A DNA stretch of 64,000 nt from Streptosporangium brasiliense (GTDB lineage Bacteria > Actinomycetota > Actinomycetes > Streptosporangiales > Streptosporangiaceae), in the NCBI RefSeq assembly GCF_030811595.1, contig NZ_JAUSRB010000002.1:4464001-4528000 (forward strand), read 5' to 3'. The notes beneath the pieces were generated by a model. That model ran no database searches. It saw only the letters and a list, made by a program, of their open reading frames with translations, and had not been told where the DNA came from. The position numbers were made by a program, and so were the translations under genes. Numbering within the stretch: the first letter of the stretch is position 1; each line of letters starts with the position of its first letter. This document shows, piece by piece, positions 37,591 through 44,999 of this stretch.

Positions 37591-39702
37591 GTGTCAAAGG
37601 TGACGGACCTTGTCAAGCGCCTGTTCATCGGGCGTGCGCTGCGTAGCACGCAGTTGCATGAGCAACTGCTCCCCAAACGGATCGCACTGCCCGTCTTCGC
37701 GAGCGACGCGCTCTCCTCGGTGGCCTACGCGCCGCAGGAGATCCTTGTCATCCTCTCCATCGCCGGGATCTCCTTCTACGGCTTCGCCCCGTGGGTCGCG
37801 GTCGCCGTCGTCCTGGTGATGCTCACGGTCGTGGCGTCCTACCGGCAGAACGTGCACGCCTATCCCAGCGGCGGCGGAGACTACGAGGTCGCCACCGTCA
37901 ACCTGGGCCAGAACGCCGGCCTGACCGTCGCCAGCGCCCTCATGGTCGACTACGTCCTCACCGTCGCGGTGTCGGTGGCCAACGGCGTCGACTACGTGGG
38001 CGCCACGATCCCGTACGTCGCCCAGCACAAGCCGACGGTCGCGATCGCCATCGTCGTCGTGCTGACGGTGGTCAACCTCCGAGGCATCCGCGAGTCCGGC
38101 GTCGCCTTCGCCATCCCCACCTACGCGTTCATGTTCGCGGTCATCGGCCTGGTCGTGTGGGGCGGCTTCCGGCTGCTGGTGCTGGGCGACGAGCTGCGCG
38201 CGCCCACCGCCGACTACGAGATCGTCGCCGAACAGGCCAACCTGACGTCCTTCGCGGCGGCTTTCCTGATCCTGCGGGCGTTCTCCTCCGGCTGCGCCGC
38301 GCTCACCGGCGTCGAGGCGATCAGCAACGGCGTGCCCGCCTTCCGTAAGCCCAAGAGCAAGAACGCCGCCAACACGCTGCTGATGATGGGCCTGGTGTCG
38401 GTGACCATGTTCGTCGGCATCATCACGCTCGGCCTGGCCTCCGGCGTCAAGCTCACCGACCCCGCCACCGCGGCCCACGGTGTGCTCATCGACGGCCGGC
38501 CCGCCGGGCCCGGCTACTACCAGCCGCCGATCATCGCCCAGGTCTCCGAGGCGGTCTTCGGCAGCGGGTCGCTGTTCTTCTTCGTCATCGCCGCCGTCAC
38601 TGCGCTGATCCTGTTCCTCGCCGCCAACACCGCCTTCAACGGCTTCCCGGTGCTCGGCTCCATCCTGGCCCAGGACCGTTTCCTCCCCCGCCAGCTGCAC
38701 ACCCGGGGCGACCGGCTGGCGTTCTCCAACGGCATCGTCATCCTGGCCGCTGCCGCCTGCCTGCTGCTGTGGGGGTTCCAGGCCGACGTCAGCCGCCTGC
38801 TCAACCTCTACATCGTGGGCGTCTTCGTGTCGTTCACGCTGAGCCAGATCGGCATGGTCCGGCACTGGACCCGGCACCTGCGGACCGAGACCGACCGGAA
38901 GGTCCGCGCGCAGATGAGGCGCTCGCGGGTCATCAACTTCTTCGGCGGCGTCATGACCGGCGTGGTGCTGGTGGTCGTGCTGCTGACCAAGTTCACCCAC
39001 GGCGCGTGGATCGTCTGCGTGGCCATGCCGGTGCTGTTCCTGATGATGAAGGCCATCCACCGCCACTACGACAACGTGGCCCAGGAGCTCGCGGTGTCGG
39101 AGGACGCCGAGGTGGACGAGACGATGCTGCCCGCGCGCAACCACGCCGTCGTCCTGGTCTCCAAGATTCACAAGCCGACCCTGCGCGCCCTCGCCTACGC
39201 CCGCGCCACCCGGCCCTCCACCCTGGAGGCGATCACCGTGGGAGTGGAGGGCGAGGAGGCCCGGGGGCTGCAGGAGGAGTGGGAGCGGCGGGGCATCCCG
39301 GTGCCGCTGAAGATGCTCGACTCGCCCTACCGGGAGATCACCCGGCCGATCCTGGAGTACGTCAAGTCGCTGCGCCGCCGCTCGCCCCGCGACGTGGTGA
39401 CCGTCTACATCCCGGAGTACGTCGTCGGCCACTGGTGGGAGCACCTGCTGCACAACCAGAGCGCCCTGCGGCTCAAGGGCCGCCTGCTCTTCCAGCCCGG
39501 CGTGATGGTCACCAGCGTGCCCTGGCAACTCCACTCCTCCGACCGCCTCAAGGGCCGCCCCGAGCGCTACGCCCCCAACGCCGTCCGCCGCCGGGAGCGC
39601 GAGGCGGCCGGCGACGAGGCGCGCCACGACGAGGCGGCCCGGGGACAGGCGGCCGGCGACGGGACCGCGGAGGGGCCCCGCCCGCAGCACGGCACCCCGT
39701 GA
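37591..39702 (+). CDS. KimA-like APC-superfamily potassium importer
   Basis: A 703-residue membrane transporter. About 12 transmembrane helices lie in residues 35-480, opened by the KimA/KUP-like signature SDALSSVAYAPQEIL. A cytoplasmic C-terminal domain follows (about 490-660) containing VLVSKIHKPTLRALAYARA and VGHWWEHLLHNQSALRLKGR, then a disordered charged tail. B. subtilis KimA is a high-affinity K+/H+ symporter inhibited by c-di-AMP. Similarity plus the divergent TrkA genes point to K+ uptake, although family annotation often says only amino-acid permease. The stop lies inside a 20-bp repeat. Confidence 0.85.
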   Translation: MSKVTDLVKRLFIGRALRSTQLHEQLLPKRIALPVFASDALSSVAYAPQEILVILSIAGISFYGFAPWVAVAVVLVMLTVVASYRQNVHAYPSGGGDYEVATVNLGQNAGLTVASALMVDYVLTVAVSVANGVDYVGATIPYVAQHKPTVAIAIVVVLTVVNLRGIRESGVAFAIPTYAFMFAVIGLVVWGGFRLLVLGDELRAPTADYEIVAEQANLTSFAAAFLILRAFSSGCAALTGVEAISNGVPAFRKPKSKNAANTLLMMGLVSVTMFVGIITLGLASGVKLTDPATAAHGVLIDGRPAGPGYYQPPIIAQVSEAVFGSGSLFFFVIAAVTALILFLAANTAFNGFPVLGSILAQDRFLPRQLHTRGDRLAFSNGIVILAAAACLLLWGFQADVSRLLNLYIVGVFVSFTLSQIGMVRHWTRHLRTETDRKVRAQMRRSRVINFFGGVMTGVVLVVVLLTKFTHGAWIVCVAMPVLFLMMKAIHRHYDNVAQELAVSEDAEVDETMLPARNHAVVLVSKIHKPTLRALAYARATRPSTLEAITVGVEGEEARGLQEEWERRGIPVPLKMLDSPYREITRPILEYVKSLRRRSPRDVVTVYIPEYVVGHWWEHLLHNQSALRLKGRLLFQPGVMVTSVPWQLHSSDRLKGRPERYAPNAVRRREREAAGDEARHDEAARGQAAGDGTAEGPRPQHGTP

Positions 39703-39737
39703 GGAGACGGCGCGGTACCCGTGAGGAGACGGCGCGG
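39696..39737. repeat. 20-bp direct repeat spanning a stop codon
   Basis: CCCGTGAGGAGACGGCGCGG occurs at 39696-39715 and 39718-39737. The TGA in the first copy (39700-39702) is the stop codon of the permease gene. A third partial copy (CCCGTGACGG) starts near 39741. Confidence 0.9.
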
Positions 39738-39843
39738 CCCCCCGTGACGGGATGGCCCGGGGCGAGGACGGCAAGGCATAACCTTTCGTATGTACTCCTG
39801 GCCACAGGGAGGCTCGAACGACGACGGACTGCGAGGACATGGC

Positions 39844-41091
39844 ATGGCGATCGAACTGACGGTGGGACCGGTCGCGCACGGCGGCTGGTGCGTCGCTCGC
39901 CATGACGGCCGGGTGGTCTTCGTACGGCACGCCCTGCCCGGCGAGCGCGTCCTGGCGGAGATCACCGAGGAGACCAGCCGGTTCCTGCGGGCCGACGCGG
40001 TCGAGATCCTGGAGCCCTCCGCCGACCGGGTGACCCCGCCGTGCCCGTTCGCCGGCCCCGGCCGCTGCGGCGGCTGCGACTGGCAGCACGCCTCGCTCGA
40101 CGCCCAGCGCCTGCTGAAGACCGACGTGGTCGCCGAGCAGCTGCGGCGGCTGGCCGGGATCGAGTGGAAGGGCATCGTGGAGGAGGTGCCCGGCGCCCCC
40201 GACGGCCTCGGCTGGCGCACCCGCGTCCAGTTCGCCGTCGACCGTGACGGCGTCCTCGGCCTGCGCCGCCACCGCTCCCACGACATCGAGCCGGTGGACG
40301 CCTGCCTGATCGCCCACCCCGAGGTGGAGAACGTCGGGGCCGAGGTCATGAACTGGCGCAACGCCTCCTCGGTCGAGGTCATCGCCTCCAGCACCGGGGA
40401 ACAGGCCGTCGTGGTCGCCCCCAAGCCCCGCCGTACGGTGGCCGTGCCCGACCTCGACACGGGCGTGGCCGTCTTCGTGGACGAGGGCAAGGGCCGCACC
40501 CGCGTGGTCCACGGCAGCAACCATCTCACCGAGCGCGTCGGCGACCGCGACTTCCAGATCACCGGCAGCGGCTTCTGGCAGGTCCACCCCGGCGCCGCGG
40601 CCACGCTGCTGGCCACCGTTCTGGACCTCGCCGCCCCGCAGCCGGGGGAGTGGGCCCTGGACCTCTACTGCGGCGTGGGCCTGTTCGCCGCGGGGCTGGC
40701 CGAGGCCGTCGGCCCGGAGGGCGCCGTGTTCGGCGTCGAGTCCGAGGCCGTGGCCGTGCGCGACGCCGAACGCAACCTCCGGGACCTGCCGCAGGCGAGC
40801 TTCGCCCGGGGCCGTGTCGAGCACGCCCTCGACCGCTTCGACATCGAACGCGCCGACCTGGTCGTCGTCGACCCGCCCCGGGCCGGTCTGGGGCGCGAGG
40901 TCGTCGACCGGATCGCCACCCTCCGGGCCACCCGGATCGTCTACGTCTCCTGCGACCCGGCCACCCTCGCCCGCGACCTCGCCTGGCTCGCCGAGCACGG
41001 CTACCGCCTCGCCGACCTGCGCGCCTTCGACGCCTTCCCGATGACCCACCACGTGGAGTGCGTGGCCCTGCTGGTCAGCGATTCGATCTAG
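39844..41091 (+). CDS. TRAM-domain 23S rRNA/tRNA uracil-5 methyltransferase (TrmA/RlmD family)
   Basis: A 415-residue RNA (uracil-5) methyltransferase, homologue of Rv2689c. The N-terminal TRAM domain (1-60) begins MAIELTVGPVAHGGWCVARH. An iron-sulfur motif CPFAGPGRCGGC plus the Cys in VDACLIAHPEV resembles RumA. The SAM site is LDLYCGVGLFAAGLAE, VVVDPPRAGLG is the motif IV region, and the catalytic Cys is in YVSCDPATLARDL. ATG 39844 has GCGAGGAC upstream; an in-frame ATG 39790 with a TAACCT box is the alternative. Its last codons lie in the left direct repeat of the island, so its final residues (SDSI) may come from the inserted DNA. Confidence 0.9.
   Translation: MAIELTVGPVAHGGWCVARHDGRVVFVRHALPGERVLAEITEETSRFLRADAVEILEPSADRVTPPCPFAGPGRCGGCDWQHASLDAQRLLKTDVVAEQLRRLAGIEWKGIVEEVPGAPDGLGWRTRVQFAVDRDGVLGLRRHRSHDIEPVDACLIAHPEVENVGAEVMNWRNASSVEVIASSTGEQAVVVAPKPRRTVAVPDLDTGVAVFVDEGKGRTRVVHGSNHLTERVGDRDFQITGSGFWQVHPGAAATLLATVLDLAAPQPGEWALDLYCGVGLFAAGLAEAVGPEGAVFGVESEAVAVRDAERNLRDLPQASFARGRVEHALDRFDIERADLVVVDPPRAGLGREVVDRIATLRATRIVYVSCDPATLARDLAWLAEHGYRLADLRAFDAFPMTHHVECVALLVSDSI
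41036..41080. repeat. Left 45-bp direct repeat (att-like)
   Basis: Matches 47805-47849 except at 41042 (T/C) and 41078 (G/A). The core identical run is 41043-41077, beginning GACCCACCACGTGGAGTGCG. It encodes the end of the methyltransferase (THHVECVALLV). Confidence 0.85.
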
Positions 41092-41532
41092 GCGCTGACC
41101 GGCGAAAACGCAACACGTGATGTCTCACCGAACCCCGGCGTCACCCACGGCAGAACAAGATCATGGCGCACGGAGAGCGCACGATCATGAAAGCGCGCCG
41201 GGACCGATCCGGTCGCGGTGCGTCGTTCGCAGAGCCATGTGATCGGCCACCGGTCGGCCGGACGGGGAGCGGAACCCTCACTGTGGCCCGTCGAGCCTCT
41301 GGGCGCCCACAGGAGCCGTCTGAAGGTCTTGTGGGCTCTGACGTGCGCCTAAGGGTGTCCGTGCCTCACTGGGGCATCTGGGGGCTGCTCCGGCTCCCGG
41401 ACCGGACCTGTGAGCAATCGGGGCGACCTGGACGTCATAGCCGTGAGCGACATACGGTGTCCGTCCACCTCATGATCTCCGGCCGCCGCGGATCCCCACT
41501 CCGTGGCGGCCGACCAGCTGTTCGTCCTGTGC
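41092..41532. other. Non-coding left end of the island
   Basis: Open frames exist on the plus strand but show no domain or convincing codon pattern. No tRNA, integrase or repeat was recognised. It may hold degraded element DNA. Confidence 0.5.
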
Positions 41533-41565
41533 GAGAGCCCCGGTCCGGGAAGGACCGGGGCTCTC
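41533..41565 (-). terminator. 14-bp perfect hairpin terminator
   Basis: GAGAGCCCCGGTCC (41533-41546), loop GGGAA, GGACCGGGGCTCTC (41552-41565). It lies 11 bp beyond the stop of the minus-strand GntR gene. Confidence 0.75.
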
Positions 41566-41576
41566 CGCTGTCCGGG

Positions 41577-41818
41577 CTACTGTTCGGCCGGCTCGGCGAC
41601 GAACGATCCCACGCCGGGCGTCGTGATGATCAGCCCGTCCTCGCGAAGCTGCGCGGTCATCTTACGGATCGTGACCCGGGCGACGCCGAACTCGGATTCG
41701 AGCCGCACCTCGGAGATCAAGCTCTTCGGCGGATACTCGCCGGCCTCGATGCGCTCCTTGATGACGGCGTAGATCTGGCGCCACTTCGGCTGGGCGGGTC
41801 GTACTTGAACATGATCAT
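41577..41818 (-). pseudogene. Small GntR-family regulator, probably frameshifted
   Basis: From the ATG at 41818 the protein starts MIMFKYDPP, but the GntR helix-turn-helix continues in another frame: PKWRQIYAVIKERIEAGEYP, SLISEVRLESEFGVARVTIR and KMTAQLREDGLIITTPGVGS, ending AEPAEQ at a TAG. The total length (242 nt) is not a multiple of three, and the shift is near 41785-41795. No alternative ATG or GTG start was found in the downstream frame. Intact versions are about 80-residue wHTH repressors typical of actinomycete plasmids. A sequencing error is the main alternative. Confidence 0.65.
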
Positions 41819-41842
41819 GACTGTACGTAGGGCCTGAGCTGC

Positions 41843-41886
41843 GCTCATAGCGACTCGTGGCAGCTCATAGCCATAGCTATGCATAG
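41843..41886. promoter_or_regulatory. Repeated CATAG boxes upstream of the small GntR gene
   Basis: GCTCATAGC occurs at 41843-41851 and 41863-41871 (20-bp period), immediately followed by the palindrome CATAGCTATG (41872-41881) and another CATAG. It is a likely operator for the small GntR gene, which reads away on the minus strand. Confidence 0.45.
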
Positions 41887-41909
41887 TCAGGTAAACGTGC
41901 GGTCGGCGC

Positions 41910-42172
41910 ATGAGCCGCATGACGCGGGAGGAGTTCATGGCCGCCTGGCACGCCTTGGGCCGGTAGATCTGCGCGCACTGTGGCCACCACATCCTCCGGA
42001 TCAACAGCGCGACGGGCTACCTGTACGTCATCTTCCTATGGCTCGGTCAGTGCAGTGGGCCGCGCGGCCTGCATTTCCCTGACGTCCGCCGGGCATGCGC
42101 GCACCCGGCATCACCCGGGTCCCGGTCGGAACGGCGGCCACGCCCTTGGAGGGGGAAGCGGGCCGCCGAAGC
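41910..42172 (+). pseudogene. Possible broken zinc-finger-like gene
   Basis: ATG 41910 encodes 18 residues (MSRMTREEFMAAWHALGR) and then a TAG at 41964. The same frame continues as ICAHCGHHILRINSATGYLY and VIFLWLGQCSG, with a CxxCxHH-like motif. No stop is met before the hairpin at 42173. It may be a decayed small zinc-binding protein of the element. Coding potential is uncertain. Confidence 0.3.
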
Positions 42173-42204
42173 GAAGGGCCTCCGCCGCGCGGCGGAGGCC
42201 CTTC
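42173..42204. terminator. 14-bp perfect hairpin
   Basis: GAAGGGCCTCCGCC (42173-42186), loop GCGC, GGCGGAGGCCCTTC (42191-42204). It lies about 77 bp past the stop of the minus-strand membrane-peptide gene and could also end a plus-strand transcript. Confidence 0.7.
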
Positions 42205-42281
42205 GTGTGGTCATGGATCATCCCCGCGAATGCGGAGTGGAACGGGCGGTGAGCCCTGGCCGAAGTGAAGGGCCCAAGGAT

Positions 42282-42431
42282 TTACGGGCGCGCCAGGAGC
42301 GCGAGCAGATCCTCGCGGCCATACGCCACCACAAGCGCCACCACCACGATCGTGATGATGATGACCCGCACCTGCCGGCCCCAGCTTTCGGGGACGGTCA
42401 CGCTCATGGAGAAGTTCTTGCTGTCGGACAC
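42282..42431 (-). CDS. 49-aa single-pass membrane protein
   Basis: Starts at GTG 42431 with GAGGAAG upstream. The 49-residue product begins MSDSKNFSMSVTVPESWGRQ, has one strong transmembrane helix (VRVIIITIVVVALVVAYG, about 21-38) and a short tail REDLLALLARP. Small membrane proteins of this kind are common on actinomycete integrative elements, where some are spread (Spd) proteins, but the family is not identifiable here. Confidence 0.65.
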   Translation of the reverse strand: MSDSKNFSMSVTVPESWGRQVRVIIITIVVVALVVAYGREDLLALLARP

Positions 42432-42511
42432 GGGGGCTTCCTCGCTGTCGTGAGACGTGGATGGTCGCCGGACCCGGGGACCGCTCAGCGGCAGAGCGCT
42501 ACACTGGGCAG

Positions 42512-42595
42512 TGTTGACATGCCAGAACAGCGCTTGGACCCAGGTCCGGTTGTTCTACGAGAGCCCGATCCCTTTGCCGAGGGGTCGGGCTTTTT
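42512..42595 (+). ncRNA. Candidate small RNA
   Basis: A TACACT -10-like box at 42500-42505 is followed about 57 bp later by an intrinsic terminator with a T5 tail. No convincing open frame lies between, so a transcript of about 85 nt is possible. The alternative is a leader or a premature-termination region for a plus-strand gene that is no longer intact. Confidence 0.35.
42562..42595 (+). terminator. Intrinsic terminator with T5 tail
   Basis: AGCCCGATCCC (42562-42572) pairs with GGGGTCGGGCT (42581-42591) with one G-T pair, loop TTTGCCGA, then a run of five T. It is the only classical U-tract terminator I saw in the window. Confidence 0.75.
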
Positions 42596-42736
42596 CGTTG
42601 TTGGGGTAACAATACAGCTTTTCTGCGAAGAGGGTGTCGCGAGGCGTCCTAGGGGTCCCGGACTCCCTTCGTGGACAAGTTCCTTGAGCATTGATGTGGC
42701 GCTGACCTGCGAAAATGCCTTTCTTATATCCCTTTC

Positions 42737-42759
42737 ATATCTGAATCTGATTCAGATAT
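42737..42759. promoter_or_regulatory. 23-bp perfect AT-rich palindrome
   Basis: ATATCTGAATC (42737-42747), central T, GATTCAGATAT (42749-42759). The size and symmetry fit a dimeric repressor operator. Confidence 0.6.
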
Positions 42760-42794
42760 AGCGCTCAAGCGGCATCCTCTTGTTGGGTGCCTGT

Positions 42795-42812
42795 GAACCA
42801 TGGATGGTTCAT
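42795..42812. promoter_or_regulatory. 18-bp palindrome TGAACCAT-GG-ATGGTTCA
   Basis: Perfect 8-bp arms around GG, 35 bp after the preceding palindrome. Candidate operator. Confidence 0.55.
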
Positions 42813-42985
42813 GCAGACCAATTACGTTCCGCGAGGTTCCGTGTGAATCTGCGAGGGGTCGCGTGGGGTCAGGGCGATGGGAGGGCGCGGAAGGGAGCAA
42901 GCGGCGTCGGTGTGCCAAAAAGGCTTCAACGTCACCTCTGTCCGATTCTTGCACACCTTAGGGATCATCGTGCGTAGTTTCTGTG

Positions 42986-43004
42986 GATCTTCTGGTAGAA
43001 GATC
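42986..43004. repeat. 8-bp inverted repeat GATCTTCT/AGAAGATC
   Basis: Arms separated by GGT. It could be an operator or a small RNA hairpin. Confidence 0.45.
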
Positions 43005-43094
43005 ATTCCGCAGGTGTAGGCCGCCCTTCCTGGTCTGCGAGCTAGTCGAGCGCAGCGTTGAGATACTCCTGGACGGGCTCAAGGAACGGGAGTG

Positions 43095-43380
43095 CTACAG
43101 CTCCATCGTCCTCGCATGATCGCACCACTTCACCGCGTCCAGCTCGTCCGCAGCCGTGTAATCGAGGGCCTCGCGCGCCACATGGATCATCCGGCAGCTA
43201 GTCGCCGGGTGGATGTGCTCGCCGAGGGTCTCGATAGCAACAACATCGAGGCCGGTCTCCTCCAGTGTTTCCCGTACAGTGGCCTGCTCGCCGGGCTCGC
43301 CTTGGCCAGCGGGGAACTGCCGCAGTAGGGCGCCTTCGGGTGCGGATGATGCGGCAGCTCGTCTCGGCTGGGCTACTGCC
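43095..43380 (-). pseudogene. 5'-truncated Nudix hydrolase
   Basis: The minus-strand frame ending at TAG 43095 encodes APEGALLRQFPAGQGEPGEQ, ATVRETLEETGLDVV and AIETLGEHIHPATSCRMIHV, ending DAVKWCDHARTMEL. This is a clear Nudix-box region (GEPGE...RETLEETG), but about three residues are missing inside the box. No start codon or N-terminal domain is visible upstream. It is most likely a degraded relic. A second, intact Nudix gene lies at 46130. Confidence 0.6.
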
Positions 43381-43496
43381 TGCTGGCGAGCAGCTCATGC
43401 CCATCCCAAAGACGCTTCGCCCGCGCACCCTCACCGGCCAGTTCGCCCTGAACCCCGGCGGCGACGAGGACGACGCCCTGAGCGCCAGGGCACTGG

Positions 43497-43964
43497 GTGC
43501 GTGCTATCCGGCCCGCATCCGACCTCGATGATGCGACACCTGCGCATCGGCTCCATCGCGCCGACGCCGGGTCTGGACCCGGAGATCCTCGTCCTGTACG
43601 GCTCGGGGGGCATGCCCGCCTGGAGGTCGCCTCCCACGCGACTGCGGGCGAGGCGTACGCCGTCCGCCGTGACGCCGTCGCCATGGCCGCGTTGTGTCGC
43701 GTCTTACAGGCCGAACAGGAACAGAAGCAGCAGGCGGTCACTGCTCCAGCCGGCAGTGGCAGGAAGGCCGGCCGCCTGGAGGGCCGTATCTTGGCCGCCC
43801 TCGGTGCCGCCGAGAACGCGATGAGCGCCGACGACATCCTGGCCGCTGTGCTGGAGGACGGCGGCAAGCCGGTCCGGCTCGGCTCGGTCCGCAACGCTCT
43901 CGGCCAGTTCGCTGATGACGGCCACGTCGCCCGCCTTGAGTGTGGCCTGTATGCCCAACCCTGA
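43497..43964 (+). CDS. Possible winged-helix protein (C-terminal part coding-like)
   Basis: The frame from GTG 43497 reaches TGA 43964 (155 residues). The last 100 residues look real: GEAYAVRRDAVAMAALCRVL, a Gln/Lys linker, then RLEGRILAALGAAENAMSAD and SVRNALGQFADDGHVARLEC, a plausible winged-helix fold. The first 40 residues are low-complexity and alternative frames look equally likely there, so the true start may be downstream or the 5' part broken by frameshift. Confidence 0.4.
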   Translation: MRAIRPASDLDDATPAHRLHRADAGSGPGDPRPVRLGGHARLEVASHATAGEAYAVRRDAVAMAALCRVLQAEQEQKQQAVTAPAGSGRKAGRLEGRILAALGAAENAMSADDILAAVLEDGGKPVRLGSVRNALGQFADDGHVARLECGLYAQP

Positions 43965-44136
43965 TCTTGTTGGGAAATGATTGCCGGCTCAGATGGATGC
44001 AAGGACACCGAACCTCCCGATCGCGGCCGCCTGTCCGTGATGGGTTGATTACATTTAGTCATCATAGGCAGGGTGATCGTGTCTCAGGATTCGCCAACAG
44101 CATCCGCACGGGCGGGGGCTTCGTCATGTCCGGTGC

Positions 44137-44886
44137 CTACTCGCGCACGATGGGGTAGCCGACCTCGAACCTCGACGCGTCGCGTCGGGTGACGTTGACC
44201 TCGACCACCCGCCCCGCTGTCGGCCCCGCGGTCGCGGTCGTCGTGCGGGTGACGCACAGCACCGGCACCCCCGGCGCCAGACCGAGCAGGCTGGTCTCCT
44301 CTGGGGTGGCTGCACGCGCGGAGATGGCGCCCGCCCACTCCAGGACACCCCAGCCGAGATCCTGCTCCATGCGGTCGTAGATGCCGCCCGGGCCGGTGTC
44401 GGCCTCGGCGAGCACGGTGCCGGCGGCGAGATCCGCCGGCAGATACGACGTGGCGAGCTGCACGGCCCGGCCGGCGCCCGGGTCGCCCATGACGCGGTCG
44501 CGGATTACCACTGAGGCGCCGGTCTCCAGGCCGAGCAGGGCAACCAGGTCCGGCGGGCAGGGTCCCTCAGTCACGGTGGGAGGCTGCAGGGGGCGCAGGG
44601 GCTGCGTGGCCGCTGCGAAGAAGTAGCCGAGCTCATCGCGATAAGCGCCGGTGTCGAGGGTGAGGCGCTGCCGGGCGGGGTGTTGCTGCACGTAAGTGCC
44701 GCCCTTGCGGACCGGCCGCAGGAGCCCTTCCTTGGTGAGCTGGGCGACAGCACGGCGGATCATGGTGCGACTGCAGTCGTATCGCGCCTCCAGCTGCTCC
44801 TCTTTGGGGATCGTGCTGTCGGGCGGGTAGGTGCCGTTCAGGATGGCGGTGCGGAGGTCGTCGGCAACGTCTTGCCAGCGGGTCAT
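44137..44886 (-). CDS. GntR/UTRA-family transcriptional repressor
   Basis: A 249-residue regulator. The N-terminal GntR wHTH (1-70) reads MTRWQDVADDLRTAILNGTY, then IPKEEQLEARYDCSRTMIRR and GLLRPVRKGGTYVQ. A C-terminal UTRA ligand-binding domain (about 90-245) contains RDRVMGDPGAGRAVQLATSY and VLCVTRTTTATAG. The ATG at 44886 has GAGGTGAGAAC upstream. It is divergent from the adenosylhomocysteinase-like operon, and the 16-bp palindrome at that operon's predicted start is its probable operator. KorSA of pSAM2 is a functional parallel. Confidence 0.88.
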   Translation of the reverse strand: MTRWQDVADDLRTAILNGTYPPDSTIPKEEQLEARYDCSRTMIRRAVAQLTKEGLLRPVRKGGTYVQQHPARQRLTLDTGAYRDELGYFFAAATQPLRPLQPPTVTEGPCPPDLVALLGLETGASVVIRDRVMGDPGAGRAVQLATSYLPADLAAGTVLAEADTGPGGIYDRMEQDLGWGVLEWAGAISARAATPEETSLLGLAPGVPVLCVTRTTTATAGPTAGRVVEVNVTRRDASRFEVGYPIVRE

Positions 44887-44928
44887 GTCGTTCTCACCTC
44901 TTTCGGATACTCATTACATCACTACCTA

Positions 44929-44956
44929 TTGACGGAAGCTGTACGCGTGCTAACAC
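44929..44956 (+). promoter_or_regulatory. Promoter TTGACG-N16-TAACAC
   Basis: The -35 TTGACG (44929-44934) and -10 TAACAC (44951-44956) precede the adenosylhomocysteinase-like gene. The predicted transcription start near 44963 coincides with the palindrome. Confidence 0.6.
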
Positions 44957-44962
44957 TCTGCG

Positions 44963-44978
44963 TTAGGTAGTTACCTAA
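44963..44978. promoter_or_regulatory. Operator-like palindrome TTAGGTA-GT-TACCTAA
   Basis: A perfect 16-bp palindrome at the predicted start of transcription. A half-site TACCTA recurs at 44923-44928, next to the -35 box and closer to the GntR gene. The layout fits repression of both divergent units by the GntR protein. Confidence 0.65.
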
Positions 44979-44999
44979 TCCTGTTCCCGGAGGTGGACC

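Larger units (their letters stand above)
42600..43094. other. AT-richer intergenic region with palindromes
   Basis: No gene is supported. Base composition is clearly lower in GC than the flanking chromosome (for example TTTCTTATATCCCTTTCATA near 42718). It holds three separate palindromes listed individually and may be the old regulatory or origin region of the element. Confidence 0.55.

Noticed and set aside
41163-41837. 225-codon open frame on the plus strand at the left end of the island
   Set aside because: No recognisable domain, and it runs antisense through the clear GntR HTH and terminator. It is treated as a chance frame.
42207-42761. Plus-strand frame starting in the hairpin region and running through the candidate sRNA
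   Set aside because: It crosses two strong terminators and is antisense to the 49-aa membrane gene; the product shows no protein-like pattern.
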